The notes below the pieces were generated by a model, which saw nothing but the letters and a program-made list of their open reading frames with translations, was not told where the DNA came from and made no database searches. Both the position numbers and the translations under genes were made by a program. A stretch of 64,000 nt of DNA from a virus. Where the stretch lies: positions 62,001-126,000 of IMG/VR virus record IMGVR_UViG_3300042923_001106. One strand, given 5' to 3'. Below, piece by piece: positions 16,243-24,894 of this stretch. How positions within the stretch are numbered: the stretch's first letter is position 1; each line of letters starts with the position of its first letter.

Positions 16243-16428
16243 ATGAATGGTGCAGAAGTCCAAATCAGAGACAAAACATCCAGATTTGATGGGATGGTTG
16301 GAAGGATTGTGAAAGTCCAGAAGACACTGCAAGGAAACGATCTTTATATAGTAGCAATGAATCCATTCATCTCTGAGTCATTCTTTCCTGATGAAGTGTT
16401 TGTTTTAGATGATCCAATAAAAAACTGA
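16243..16428 (+). CDS. Small barrel-like protein, 61 aa
   Basis: ATG after AAAGGAAGAG. The pattern GAEVQIRDKTSRFDGMVGRI, then VFVLDD, resembles KOW/SH3-like barrels. Unknown. Confidence 0.55.
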   Translation: MNGAEVQIRDKTSRFDGMVGRIVKVQKTLQGNDLYIVAMNPFISESFFPDEVFVLDDPIKN

Positions 16429-16448
16429 TTTTATGGGGAGGAATCAGA

Positions 16449-16757
16449 ATGTTAACGATTGAGGCACTTGTTAATAAAGGATTTAATCGGACAGTGTATG
16501 AGGATCAAACTGGAAAACCAGTTTTTTATACTAGAGAATTTAACGAGTTAAGCGATGTTAAAAGGTTACATAAATACTTGGGGGAAAGTATTGGTGAGTT
16601 TGATTTTGATTACGATGGACTTCGTTGTGTGGTTGAAATTGTAGAGGATTTAAGTGAAGGCCAGTACCTATTTACGGAGAAAAAAATTGAATTCGGATAT
16701 AGTACTCACGACAGACTTTCGACAGAAGATTTTCAACAATTGTTAGATATTTTGTAA
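16449..16757 (+). CDS. Hypothetical protein, 102 aa
   Basis: ATG after GGGGAGG, itself preceded by the inverted-repeat motif at 16,417. Acidic alpha/beta protein. Unknown. Confidence 0.6.
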   Translation: MLTIEALVNKGFNRTVYEDQTGKPVFYTREFNELSDVKRLHKYLGESIGEFDFDYDGLRCVVEIVEDLSEGQYLFTEKKIEFGYSTHDRLSTEDFQQLLDIL

Positions 16758-16802
16758 AGTGATAAAACGGAGATTTCATTCGAATACAAAGGAGTGATTA
16801 AT

Positions 16803-17168
16803 GTGAAGTTAATGGAAGTATCTCTAGCCTTAGTTGTTAAGCTGGTTATGCAGGACTTGGATAACTATATAGAAGGAAAAGAAGAATACTTAACAACTAA
16901 TATCAGAGATGATATTGATCATTGGTTCGAATGGGCTGTATCTGATGATGTTACAGATAAAGAGAAAGAGATAATACTAAACGAACTTCACGAATGTCTT
17001 AACGATATGCGAGTGTGGGCTGAAGATGAGGAAGAGTACAGTGAAATCTTGAACAAAATTAATAGGTATTTTGAAGAGAAATTAGAGAACTCAGAAGAAG
17101 TAGGTGTGTTTAAAGATATTGTTATCAATTACTACAAAGAACAAATAGCAGAAGAATGGAATATCTGA
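16803..17168 (+). CDS. Acidic helical protein, 121 aa
   Basis: GTG 16,803 has AAAGGAGTG at proper distance; the GTG at 16,794 lies within that site. Very acidic, with many Glu/Asp and Trp (DDIDHWFEWAVSDD). Possibly a DNA-mimic-like small phage protein, which is speculative. Confidence 0.55.
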   Translation: MKLMEVSLALVVKLVMQDLDNYIEGKEEYLTTNIRDDIDHWFEWAVSDDVTDKEKEIILNELHECLNDMRVWAEDEEEYSEILNKINRYFEEKLENSEEVGVFKDIVINYYKEQIAEEWNI

Positions 17169-17202
17169 GAATAAAAGATTGGTTTCATGGGGAGTGGATG
17201 AT

Positions 17203-17313
17203 TTGGAGGAATTATTGGCTGTAATCGAGCGATACAAAGAAACATTTAAGCGAAAAGAAAGATTGCTTAAACCATATCGTGATAAAAAAGAACGACAGAA
17301 GATTTACTTATAA
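17203..17313 (+). CDS. Small basic helical peptide, 36 aa
   Basis: TTG start after GGGGAGTGGATGAT. The sequence ELLAVIERYKETFKRKER is helical. It fits between the motif at 17,171 and the next gene. Confidence 0.4.
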   Translation: MEELLAVIERYKETFKRKERLLKPYRDKKERQKIYL

Positions 17314-17327
17314 ATGAATCAATCTCA

Positions 17328-17402
17328 ATGTTAATTTTGGAGGCCGAAATACGTCAATTGAAAGAAATCATCGAGGATCTTGAACATGTTGTTAGCAGAT
17401 AA
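17328..17402 (+). CDS. Possible coiled-coil peptide or gene remnant, 24 aa
   Basis: ATG without a ribosome binding site. Encodes a leucine-rich helix (ILEAEIRQLKEIIEDLEHVV) in the frame next to the 17,203 gene, so it may be the second half of one coiled-coil gene broken by a frameshift. Confidence 0.25.
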   Translation: MLILEAEIRQLKEIIEDLEHVVSR

Positions 17403-17432
17403 AAGACTCGTTTCATGGGGAGGGTGAATAGC

Positions 17433-17648
17433 TTGAGGAGTAAGGTGCCAACTAATATTAAAGAGGCAATCAGAAAAGCAGCGAAATATAATGCTAAGGC
17501 AAAACAGTATGAGGATATTGTTGAACGTTGGTTTGCAGCAAATGGAGTTGAAGAGAATGATAGCTTCAGGGATACATTTATTGATTGTGTGCAACAAAGT
17601 CCCGATCCTGAAAGGGCAATTGAGGTTTTTGAAAGATACTTAAACTAG
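17433..17648 (+). CDS. Hypothetical protein, 71 aa
   Basis: TTG 17,433 follows GGGGAGGGTGAATAGC. All-helical; basic N-terminus (RSKVPTNIKEAIRKAAKYNA) and acidic C-terminus. Unknown. Confidence 0.55.
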   Translation: MRSKVPTNIKEAIRKAAKYNAKAKQYEDIVERWFAANGVEENDSFRDTFIDCVQQSPDPERAIEVFERYLN

Positions 17649-17664
17649 GAAGAGGTGATTTTCA

Positions 17665-17910
17665 ATAAAGATTTCACATTGGGAGATGTTGCTGTTAATT
17701 TATCAGAATCAATTAGAATCCTTCCCTGTGTACAAAATACAGTGCCACAAAACACTTCTACGTACATGTCTTAAGAATGGATGGGTAGAAGAAAAGGAAA
17801 ACGATACTGTTATTGTAACTGACGCAGGTCTTGAGGCGGCAATGATTGAAATAGCTCCGCTTTATGAGCGCAATAAGGCAGCACAAATCGGACAAACATT
17901 TTCAGGATAA
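17665..17910 (+). CDS. Winged-helix-like small protein, probable ATA start
   Basis: AGAGGTG lies 7 bases before ATA 17,665, giving MKISHWEMLLLIYQNQ if read as Met. The in-frame ATG at 17,686 directly abuts GGGAG (1 base), which is too close. There is an in-frame TGA upstream at 17,656. The product (about 81 aa) has a helix-rich first half and a beta-hairpin (ENDTVIVTDAGLEAA), as in small winged-helix proteins. Confidence 0.5.
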   Translation: MKISHWEMLLLIYQNQLESFPVYKIQCHKTLLRTCLKNGWVEEKENDTVIVTDAGLEAAMIEIAPLYERNKAAQIGQTFSG

Positions 17911-17953
17911 AATACTAGTTTTATTTTGAAATAAACACAAAGGAGATGACGGC

Positions 17954-18193
17954 ATGGCGCTTATGGAAGGGGAAAATATAGCACCAAAAACGGCTGCTGA
18001 AGCCAAAAAATTGATTGGGAAGCATGTCCGCTATTTAAGGAGTCAAGACATTGATAAATCTGGAAGAGGTTATTTCTTCCCAAGGTTCGGAATAATTTCT
18101 GAGGTTCATGGAAGAAACATATTTATGGAAAATGGAACAGATATTCAATTGAGCGAGTTGGTTGAGATGGTTGAGATTCAAGTGACTGAATGA
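17954..18193 (+). CDS. Hypothetical protein, 79 aa
   Basis: ATG after AAAGGAGATGACGGC. Pattern AKKLIGKHVRYLRSQD, then GYFFPRFGIISEVHGRN, resembles a small SH3-like barrel. Unknown. Confidence 0.6.
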   Translation: MALMEGENIAPKTAAEAKKLIGKHVRYLRSQDIDKSGRGYFFPRFGIISEVHGRNIFMENGTDIQLSELVEMVEIQVTE

Positions 18194-18224
18194 AAGAAAG
18201 AACTGTTTTATCTGGGAGGATGAA

Positions 18225-18680
18225 ATGGAATCGTTGAATGGACTGTTCCTAGAAAAAATGAAAATGTTAGTTCATTGCCATACTGGTCTGCCTCTAATAG
18301 AATTTGATAATGACTACTACGAAAAAACCACAATGTTTATGGGTTATAACTTTGGTGAAAAACTTATAGCATATAATCTACCAATGTACGAACTTAATAA
18401 GAGTCAAATTCCTGAATTAGCACATCTTTCATTAGAGGAGTTTTTTGAAATAGCAGTTTATCACGAAATAGGACACCATCTTGATTACATTGCAAACCCG
18501 AATAGGAAGATATACAGAGAAATGCATGTTAACGATGCGACCAATGAGTTTATTCTTGAAGGTGAACTCAATGCTTATAAATATGGTAGGGATCTTGTGC
18601 CCGACTCCCTAATAAGTTATTACGATATTTTGAACCAATTCAACATAGAGAAGTACAATGAAGTGGCAAATGAAACCTGA
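18225..18680 (+). CDS. HExxH metallopeptidase-like protein
   Basis: A 151-residue protein. VYHEIGHHLDY (about residue 78-88) is a zincin HExxH motif, followed by EFILEGELNAYKYGRD, which could supply the third zinc ligand Glu. The short length and helix-HExxH-helix layout resemble ImmA/IrrE-type or small phage metallopeptidases. Substrate unknown; ImmA-like cleavage of a repressor would be one possibility, but no helix-turn-helix partner is adjacent. Confidence 0.65.
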   Translation: MESLNGLFLEKMKMLVHCHTGLPLIEFDNDYYEKTTMFMGYNFGEKLIAYNLPMYELNKSQIPELAHLSLEEFFEIAVYHEIGHHLDYIANPNRKIYREMHVNDATNEFILEGELNAYKYGRDLVPDSLISYYDILNQFNIEKYNEVANET

Positions 18681-18720
18681 ATTTCATTCTCAGTTTAAAA
18701 AAGAAATGAGGACTACAAAT

Positions 18721-18918
18721 ATGAAGTTTTCAAAAGAAGAATTAGAAGACATGGAAAATGCGATTGATATCGATGTGGAAACAAATAAGGCTTTCTGTCC
18801 TCGTTGTGGTACTGAAATATTAATAAGACAAGAATTTAATAAATGCCCAGATGTAGCGTGTGGGTGGAGACAGTACATGAGAAATAAAAAGACTAGCGAA
18901 AAGTATTATGGTTCTTAA
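18721..18918 (+). CDS. Zinc-ribbon protein, 65 aa
   Basis: ATG 18,721 has GAGG at good distance. CPRCGTEILIRQ then CPDVACGWRQY is a four-Cys zinc ribbon after a short helical N-terminus. Likely nucleic-acid or protein binding. Confidence 0.6.
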   Translation: MKFSKEELEDMENAIDIDVETNKAFCPRCGTEILIRQEFNKCPDVACGWRQYMRNKKTSEKYYGS

Positions 18919-18976
18919 TTAATGGATCGAGGCTATGAAAACTGACTTTTATCAGTTGGCAAGGAGGTATTTTTAA

Positions 18977-19195
18977 ATGGTCGCAGTGAAAGAAGCACTT
19001 TGTACCAACGATGTGATCAACATAGGAAATTCAAGAATTTCAGTTGCTTTCTACAAGGGTAGATCGTACCCAGTTTATATAGAAGACGATGGCCGAAGTA
19101 TTTGGGCTTTTAATGAAAAAGGGATTGATCAGATGTTACGTGACTTTGAAACGCCGGATACCTTTTTTGACAATCATTTTAGTATCGTTGACTAA
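18977..19195 (+). CDS. Hypothetical protein, 72 aa
   Basis: ATG after AAGGAGG. Beta-rich with YKGRSYPVYIEDDGRSIWAF. An AACTGA/TCAGTT hairpin (18,939-18,957) precedes the ribosome binding site. Unknown. Confidence 0.55.
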   Translation: MVAVKEALCTNDVINIGNSRISVAFYKGRSYPVYIEDDGRSIWAFNEKGIDQMLRDFETPDTFFDNHFSIVD

Positions 19196-19265
19196 AAACA
19201 TTATAGGTTGTCGGGTTGTAATCAATTTTTCAATCAATCATAACAAGATTGAAAGGTGGGCTAGT

Positions 19266-19463
19266 CTGAACAAACTTTTCATATTCGCATTCTCATCTGC
19301 TATAGGATCAATCGTAATGATAATACTAAATCTAATTTTCTACGGTAACACGCTGGCAACGGGTATATTAGCAGCATCAACAGCGCTAAATAGTGCAATG
19401 CTTTGGACTTTTCATAGAGAAGAAACTGTCGATGCGCTGAAGAGAATATTTTGGAGAAAATAA
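19266..19463 (+). CDS. Small membrane protein, probable CTG start
   Basis: AAAGGTGG lies about 8 bases before CTG 19,266, giving MNKLFIFAFSSAIGSIVMII if read as Met. No ATG, GTG or TTG lies near this ribosome binding site in frame; the only upstream ATG is 177 bases away inside the previous gene. The product (65 aa) has two membrane helices and a basic C-terminus (LKRIFWRK). Confidence 0.5.
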   Translation: MNKLFIFAFSSAIGSIVMIILNLIFYGNTLATGILAASTALNSAMLWTFHREETVDALKRIFWRK

Positions 19464-19508
19464 AACTTGCTCTTATAGAAATTCTAAGTTAAAGGGGATG
19501 TTCTTAAA

Positions 19509-19952
19509 GTGAATAGTTATCTCGAAAGATACATTGAAAATCTTACGGGTAGAACTTTTTTCAAAAGCGTAGTGCAAATGGAAGATAAGCTTATTATTTT
19601 CTTTTATAACTCATACCAAGAGTTTCGGGAAGACAAAAACACTACTCAGATCACTGAGGAAGATTATCAGGAGTACTTTACACAGAACACCATTGAAAAA
19701 ATCTTGGTAGGTGAACCGGCGAGGATTATGAGGGAGTTTCCCTTTATTGATTCAGTAGAGATTAAAATGCCAAAATATGCAACCGAAATCAAAAGGGACC
19801 TACTGAATGAGTTTCTGGGTTTTCGAATTGAACAAACAAGTGTTTTTGATGGTACTTGGAGAAGTCAATTTTCAGATGTGTACATTTATAATAAAACCAA
19901 GCGGAAGCAATTTATTACCGAGTTCGTTAATATCGATAAAGAAGATCAATAA
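19509..19952 (+). CDS. Hypothetical protein, 147 aa
   Basis: GTG after AAGGGGATG. Alpha/beta with a charged centre (TQITEEDYQEYFTQNTIEK). No signal peptide. Unknown. Confidence 0.6.
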   Translation: MNSYLERYIENLTGRTFFKSVVQMEDKLIIFFYNSYQEFREDKNTTQITEEDYQEYFTQNTIEKILVGEPARIMREFPFIDSVEIKMPKYATEIKRDLLNEFLGFRIEQTSVFDGTWRSQFSDVYIYNKTKRKQFITEFVNIDKEDQ

Positions 19953-19990
19953 AAGTTCCACTTTTATCGGACGAATGGAGGGTATTGAAA

Positions 19991-20272
19991 TTGTCCACAT
20001 CATTAGTTGTTCTTCTAGTAATTTTCATTATCGTTATCTTTATTTTCGGAAAATCGAATAAGCGGCGTTTTGGACGTAGGGGATATACAAAGGGCTACAA
20101 TAGAAATAGTTATGATGAAACAAGACAACAAAGAGAACAAGAAAGGACCATCAGATATTTGGAAAGGCAGCAAGAGAGAGAAGAAAGATATTCAAAGAGG
20201 CATGGCCAAAGTTATAATTTTCGGAACAATAAGTCTAAATTTGGTCAAACAAACAAGAGCAGATTTAAATAA
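19991..20272 (+). CDS. Membrane-anchored Arg/Gln-rich protein
   Basis: TTG 19,991 is 8 bases after GGAGG. One N-terminal membrane helix (VVLLVIFIIVIFIF) is followed by a highly basic Arg/Gln/Tyr/Asn-rich cytoplasmic tail (about 70 aa), probably disordered. It may bind nucleic acid near the membrane. Confidence 0.6.
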   Translation: MSTSLVVLLVIFIIVIFIFGKSNKRRFGRRGYTKGYNRNSYDETRQQREQERTIRYLERQQEREERYSKRHGQSYNFRNNKSKFGQTNKSRFK

Positions 20273-20302
20273 AAGGTCAATTTCATGTGATGGGGTGATA
20301 AG

Positions 20303-20590
20303 ATGAAGCAATCTGACTATAATCGAGCAGCAAGAAAAATTGCCAGAGCGAATGCTGCTTTATGGGATGCTATTGGTCTAATTAACGAAGCATTATCAGA
20401 TCCAGTTATCAGTAAACTCCTTGAGGAACATGATAATGACAAACAAAAACTTTTTGAGAAGTTAGCTACTGCTTATGAAAAGATCAATAAGAAGTATGAT
20501 GGTTTTATAGATGCTGGAATGCATGGTAGAGATATTGATGATTTTGATAATTTTACAACCAAGTTTGCGGAAGTGTTGGAAACCGAATAA
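20303..20590 (+). CDS. Helical protein, 95 aa
   Basis: ATG after GGGGTGATAAG. All-helical (NRAARKIARANAALWDAIGL). Unknown. Confidence 0.6.
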   Translation: MKQSDYNRAARKIARANAALWDAIGLINEALSDPVISKLLEEHDNDKQKLFEKLATAYEKINKKYDGFIDAGMHGRDIDDFDNFTTKFAEVLETE

Positions 20591-20639
20591 AATGTCAGTT
20601 TCATTTTTTTAAGTAACAGTAAATTAAAGGAGTAGGTTT

Positions 20640-20909
20640 ATGAAACAGACAGTAGCTTTAACCGTATTGTTGGGAATTCTCTCATTAATTATTATCGGAT
20701 GCTCTACCACACAACAGACAAAACAATTTATAGAAGTTCGTGTCAATAAGGATATGGTAACTCTTAACATCGATCATATAGTAAGTATTCAACCTAACGG
20801 CGATAATGGAGCAGTTATACTAATGGATACGTCAAATGGCATGAATGGCGGACACTTGAATATATCTGAAAGTTACGATGTAATTATTAAACGATTATCC
20901 AAACAGTAA
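20640..20909 (+). CDS. Small lipoprotein
   Basis: An 89-residue protein. The N-terminal signal ends in a lipobox IIIGC with Cys at about residue 21, so it should be lipid-anchored on the outer face of the membrane. The mature part (KQFIEVRVNKDMVTLNIDHI) is beta-rich. A superinfection-exclusion role is conceivable for a phage lipoprotein but not shown. Confidence 0.7.
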   Translation: MKQTVALTVLLGILSLIIIGCSTTQQTKQFIEVRVNKDMVTLNIDHIVSIQPNGDNGAVILMDTSNGMNGGHLNISESYDVIIKRLSKQ

Positions 20910-20955
20910 GATGAAGTAAATAAAAAATCCATTTCATTAGGTGAGAGGGGAAAAG

Positions 20956-21429
20956 ATGAATACCAGACAGCGTTTGTTTACTACCCAATATAGGGAACTT
21001 TTGGATTGTGAGTGGAAAATTATCTTCGATCCAGTTAATTTTGAAGCGAAGATTGTTAATGAAAACGGTAAAGAAATAGATGGCGTTCCACTGAGTCTAA
21101 TGTTGGGCGAAATCGACGATTACGGCAAAAGAAAGCATGAGGAAAAGAGTGATAAGATCCGCAAACAACCACTAGATGAGTTCACGAAAAAGAGATTAGA
21201 GATAGAGGATTATGTCTTAATCAAGGATGAAACGGATAGGATTGGTAGAAGGGTTTTTGAAGTCTACCATGACCAGAATGATATTTTAACGTTAGATTGT
21301 TTTTCGGTTTCAAAATCTAATAACCTCGTTTATCAGGAGTTTACTGCTCATCTGCTTGTAGATGAGGTTGAAAAAATATTACCAACATTGAATGAATTCG
21401 TTCGGAAGAAAATGAGATCTAAAGAATAA
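20956..21429 (+). CDS. Hypothetical protein, 157 aa
   Basis: ATG 20,956 after GAGAGGGGAAAAG. Mixed fold; DFFSVSK-like strand and a helical end (VDEVEKILPTLNEFVRK). Unknown. Confidence 0.55.
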   Translation: MNTRQRLFTTQYRELLDCEWKIIFDPVNFEAKIVNENGKEIDGVPLSLMLGEIDDYGKRKHEEKSDKIRKQPLDEFTKKRLEIEDYVLIKDETDRIGRRVFEVYHDQNDILTLDCFSVSKSNNLVYQEFTAHLLVDEVEKILPTLNEFVRKKMRSKE

Positions 21430-21481
21430 TATAGATTATGAAAAGTTCATTTTATAATCTCTTAATTGGAGGCGTTGTTGA

Positions 21482-21886
21482 ATGGAACTGGATACTAAAC
21501 AAAGAGTCCTACTTGCTCTTTATACAGAATATCAAAAAGATTTGCCAGAAATGAGAAGTATCAAACCAGACGTATTAGAGTTGGAACCAGATGTATTTCA
21601 TATTGCTATTATGAAACTAGAAACTGAGGGGTATATTACTGATACAACTCCAATAAGGACGTTGGGCATGAGACATCCTGCTTATCGAATTGATAGCGTA
21701 AAATTAACTAGAGACGGAATTGAATATGTAGAATCAAAATTGAATATTGATCCAACATCAAGTGGCAATGAAAAGGCAAGAGGTGTTTGGAGAAAAGTTG
21801 GTGAATGGGGATTGGAACAGTTTAAAGACGTTATTGCGAAAATAGCAGCAGAGGCGATTAAAGGGCAGTTCGATACTAAATCCTAA
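21482..21886 (+). CDS. Winged-helix-like protein, 134 aa
   Basis: ATG after GGAGGCGTTG. Residues 1-75 (KQRVLLALYTEYQKDLPEM, then FHIAIMKLETEGYIT, then SVKLTRDGIEYVE) have the helix-helix-hairpin order of a YjcQ/winged-helix protein. The C-terminus is helical. Possibly a DNA-binding regulator. Confidence 0.6.
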   Translation: MELDTKQRVLLALYTEYQKDLPEMRSIKPDVLELEPDVFHIAIMKLETEGYITDTTPIRTLGMRHPAYRIDSVKLTRDGIEYVESKLNIDPTSSGNEKARGVWRKVGEWGLEQFKDVIAKIAAEAIKGQFDTKS

Positions 21887-21902
21887 CTAGGAGATACAAT
21901 CA

Positions 21903-22373
21903 ATGAAATACACCTATGATTACTTTAGCAGAAATCGTGAGATTACACTAAGAAAATTATTAAATATTGAAGGTTCATATTCATCCATTTCAATCCGCGA
22001 ATTTTATGGAGAAGGTAAAAACCCAAATGAAAATCGCGCTATAAACTCTCTAGATCGAGGATTGTATATAATACAAAAGGGCAATTCCAGTGCTTCTGTT
22101 GATGATCTATTGAATTGTAACTTTAGTGATATTTTAAAAATAAGGAATGCTGGTAAGGGCTCTCATATAATTATTTTGAATGGAATTCTCGATTATTTTA
22201 AACTTGGGAAAATTATCGATGAACCAGAATTAATACGGTCGTACAAATGTGAAATAGATAAATTGATCCAGAGTTGTGATAATGACTCGTTAAAAGAAAT
22301 TATTTATTTACTTTTTGAAGAGCTGTCAATTATTGAAGCAGAAAAAGCATTAAGAAAAATAAAAGACAAGTAA
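21903..22373 (+). CDS. Hypothetical protein, 156 aa
   Basis: ATG 17 bp after the upstream stop, with AGGAGATAC. The segment SDILKIRNAGKGSHIIILNGI resembles a helix-hairpin-helix of the RNA-polymerase-alpha-CTD type. C-terminal helices. Possibly DNA binding. Confidence 0.5.
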   Translation: MKYTYDYFSRNREITLRKLLNIEGSYSSISIREFYGEGKNPNENRAINSLDRGLYIIQKGNSSASVDDLLNCNFSDILKIRNAGKGSHIIILNGILDYFKLGKIIDEPELIRSYKCEIDKLIQSCDNDSLKEIIYLLFEELSIIEAEKALRKIKDK

Positions 22374-22415
22374 TGAAAATACTATTTTATTTCTTTCTAT
22401 AGAAAGGAATTTTAA

Positions 22416-23018
22416 ATGAAGAGAATTAGTTTCAAAACGGGGTCAATAATTGGGTCTATATTATTGCTTTCTGCTTGTTTAGTTTCAGGTATATGGGCCT
22501 TCCAGAGTAGAAATGAAATCAAACAACTAAAAGTGTCTTTGCAGAGTAAGGAGAATGCTTTAGTACAATCTGAGGAGAAAATTATAAATATTCAGAACCA
22601 AAATCTAGAGATCGCTGAGTTATTTGAGTTTCTTTCAGAAACCCAAACCACAATGAATCTTGGGAAAAAGATGGTTAGTGATATCAATTCGCAAAAAGTT
22701 GGTGAAATCGATTTTAATAAGTACACTTATCCCACAGAGAAACGAATAGAGCTAGTCGATGCTTTTGTTAACTACCAAAAGAAGTACACAAAAGATCGAT
22801 TAGAAAAAATCTATATACAAATCGGGCAAAAAGAAGAGGAAGTATCTAAACATCAAAAAATGATTGAAGATTATCTTAACTTTGCAGTAAATTTCAGGGA
22901 CCGAAAGAATGAACCTTTAGGAATCTTGCGGCTTAATGATCTTTTAGCAGCTCTACAAGTAGAAAAAGCTATCTCAGCAACTCAAGAAAAAATTCATGGT
23001 CTACTGCAAAATAAGTAA
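22416..23018 (+). CDS. Membrane-anchored coiled-coil protein, 200 aa
   Basis: N-terminal hydrophobic segment (IIGSILLLSACLVSGIWAF), then a long coiled coil. A possible lipobox (LLSAC) exists, but the helix continues after it, so an anchor is more likely. Ribosome binding site AGAAAGGAA. Confidence 0.6.
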   Translation: MKRISFKTGSIIGSILLLSACLVSGIWAFQSRNEIKQLKVSLQSKENALVQSEEKIINIQNQNLEIAELFEFLSETQTTMNLGKKMVSDINSQKVGEIDFNKYTYPTEKRIELVDAFVNYQKKYTKDRLEKIYIQIGQKEEEVSKHQKMIEDYLNFAVNFRDRKNEPLGILRLNDLLAALQVEKAISATQEKIHGLLQNK

Positions 23019-23057
23019 ATGAAAAGACTCTTTCATGGGGAAGTAGGAGGTGCATAA

Positions 23058-23318
23058 ATGAGACTTACAGATAAAACGGGTGCTTGGGATAGATTAAAAA
23101 GATGGGAAGGAAAGTATAAAAAGTTTGAAGTATCAATTAGTCAGGGCAGTAGTGATCCACTTAGAGGCATTGTAGACTGCTATTACTTCGTGGTAATTTG
23201 CAACGAACCTGATTTAAGACACAATTCTTTGTGGACTAAGGATAAATACAGTTCAAAAGAAGAGGCTGAACAAGCAGCAATTAACTGGATTGATGAAAAA
23301 CTGAAGGCAATAAAATAA
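23058..23318 (+). CDS. Hypothetical protein, 86 aa
   Basis: ATG after GGAGGTGC. Pattern KYKKFEVSISQGSSDPLRG, then DCYYFVVICNEPD, is beta-rich. Unknown. Confidence 0.55.
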   Translation: MRLTDKTGAWDRLKRWEGKYKKFEVSISQGSSDPLRGIVDCYYFVVICNEPDLRHNSLWTKDKYSSKEEAEQAAINWIDEKLKAIK

Positions 23319-23345
23319 CGGTGTTGTAGAAAGGGAGAGGGGAAA

Positions 23346-23575
23346 ATGTATAAGGTTGGAGATTGGGTTAAAACATCTCAGACATCAAGCGACTTTATAA
23401 GAATAATTGAACTCAGCGAATCAGACTCTAAAGGTGGGACACCTGTACGGGTATCATAGCAAATACTCTAAGAGAAGGAAACCAGCGGGGTTCAATACAA
23501 ATATAAATGAGAACAAGTCAGAAATGTACAAAGGGTAGAAGCGAATAATAAAATAACTTTCATAGGGAAATAGGA
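23346..23575 (+). pseudogene. Degenerate small gene with three in-frame stops
   Basis: ATG after AGGGAGAGGGGAAA opens 37 codons (MYKVGDWVKTS...) ending at TAG 23,457. The same frame continues through TAA and TGA into EQVRNVQRVEANNK, which looks like the native C-terminus. This suggests a decayed barrel-type gene; a functional 37-aa peptide cannot be excluded. Confidence 0.4.
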
Positions 23576-23585
23576 GGCATTAAAT

Positions 23586-24407
23586 TTGAGCAAAGCTAAA
23601 AAGAAAATCGATGTAAACTCAGAAGAATTTAAAGTGCAGCAACACAGGGATAATCTTATACGTATTGAGGAACGATTGATTCACATTCCAGAGCCAACTG
23701 TTACTTTTGAGATTGGAGAAAGTGTAAGGGTGGGTAGTCTTGAAGATGAGATTGTTTTTTCAATTCTTCATGGTGGCAAAATTCTTGAAATCGATTATAC
23801 CTCTGTTAAGTCAAATTACGGAAATCCAATTCGCGAGGAGCATCAAAAGGGGTATTGGACATGGACAGAGACAAGAAAGAAAAATGACAATGTTAATTCT
23901 CTAATTGAAAACGACGATATCCGTTTGAACTACTCTCAAACCCATCTACGTGGATTGCTAACTAAAGTCTATCATTTTGGCGTAGATTTTAATCCTGATT
24001 ATCAGCGTGATTACGTTTGGGATGAGAGCGACAAAGTTAAGTTAATTGATGCAATATACAAAAATGTAGACATTGGGAAGTTCGCCTTTGTTCGGGTATC
24101 CGATAGAAAGTGGGAAGATAACGGGCATATCTACAGTTATGAAATTCTAGACGGTAAGCAGCGACTCAGAGCAATTCTCGATTATTATGAAAATCGTTTC
24201 CCGTACAAAGGATTTTATTTCAATGACTTATCACGCAGGGATCAAAATCATATGATGGAATACAGTGTTAATGTGGCCGAAGTATCCGAGCTAACTTACG
24301 AGCAAACGTTACGATACTTCCTGATGCTCAACACTAGTGGACGGATTATGAGTGAAGAACATCTAGACAAGGTTCGTCAATTGCTTGATCAAGAGACGAT
24401 GAAATAA
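23586..24407 (+). CDS. DUF262 (ParB/GmrS-N-like) protein
   Basis: A 273-residue protein with a TTG start after TAGGAGG. From residue about 118: FNPDYQRDYVWDESDKVKLI, then EILDGKQRLRAILDYY (the DGQQR-type motif), then LNTSGRIMSEEHL. This is the DUF262 nucleotidase/nickase-like domain found alone in phages and fused in GmrSD defence enzymes. It stands alone here, with no DUF1524 HNH part. Confidence 0.8.
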   Translation: MSKAKKKIDVNSEEFKVQQHRDNLIRIEERLIHIPEPTVTFEIGESVRVGSLEDEIVFSILHGGKILEIDYTSVKSNYGNPIREEHQKGYWTWTETRKKNDNVNSLIENDDIRLNYSQTHLRGLLTKVYHFGVDFNPDYQRDYVWDESDKVKLIDAIYKNVDIGKFAFVRVSDRKWEDNGHIYSYEILDGKQRLRAILDYYENRFPYKGFYFNDLSRRDQNHMMEYSVNVAEVSELTYEQTLRYFLMLNTSGRIMSEEHLDKVRQLLDQETMK

Positions 24408-24434
24408 CGGTTTCATTGAGAGGTAGGGTTAATA

Positions 24435-24638
24435 ATGATTGAGTTCAAGAGAACATCTGTACACGAAGTTGGAGGCTGTAATTATTGTGATCAAGGCAAA
24501 CTGAGCTTCGGTGGACATAATTTAGTGTATCCATATGATGAGGTATTTGAGATTCGCGGCAATAGAACGAGAACAACAATATGCGCGGACTGCTTAGAAG
24601 AGTTAGTTAGTAAGAATCCGTTAAAAATGAATTTATGA
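24435..24638 (+). CDS. Double-CxxC zinc protein, 67 aa
   Basis: GGCNYCDQG and ICADCLEEL flank a beta segment, forming a four-Cys zinc site. Small phage zinc-ribbon protein of unknown role. Confidence 0.6.
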   Translation: MIEFKRTSVHEVGGCNYCDQGKLSFGGHNLVYPYDEVFEIRGNRTRTTICADCLEELVSKNPLKMNL

Positions 24639-24651
24639 GGAGTTACAATAT

Positions 24652-24855
24652 ATGATTTGGATGTACACAATAGTAAAAAGAGTAGAAGATAGATTTGGTA
24701 ATAAGTGGACAATTGATGGTAAAATATATGAGCCGTTCACAGATAGGAGTTTGAGTTATGTATTGAACCAGTACGGAGCAGAAGGTTGGGAATTGGTTAC
24801 TAAGGAAGACGGAAATACTTATATTTTCAAGAAGTTGCATCAAGATGATGAATGA
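24652..24855 (+). CDS. DUF4177-like protein, 67 aa
   Basis: LNQYGAEGWELVTKED followed by YIFKK matches the short DUF4177 pattern. ATG after TGAGGAG. Function unknown. Confidence 0.6.
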   Translation: MIWMYTIVKRVEDRFGNKWTIDGKIYEPFTDRSLSYVLNQYGAEGWELVTKEDGNTYIFKKLHQDDE

Positions 24856-24894
24856 CAAATAAACGATGATTTTATGGGATGAGAGGTGAGTAAT

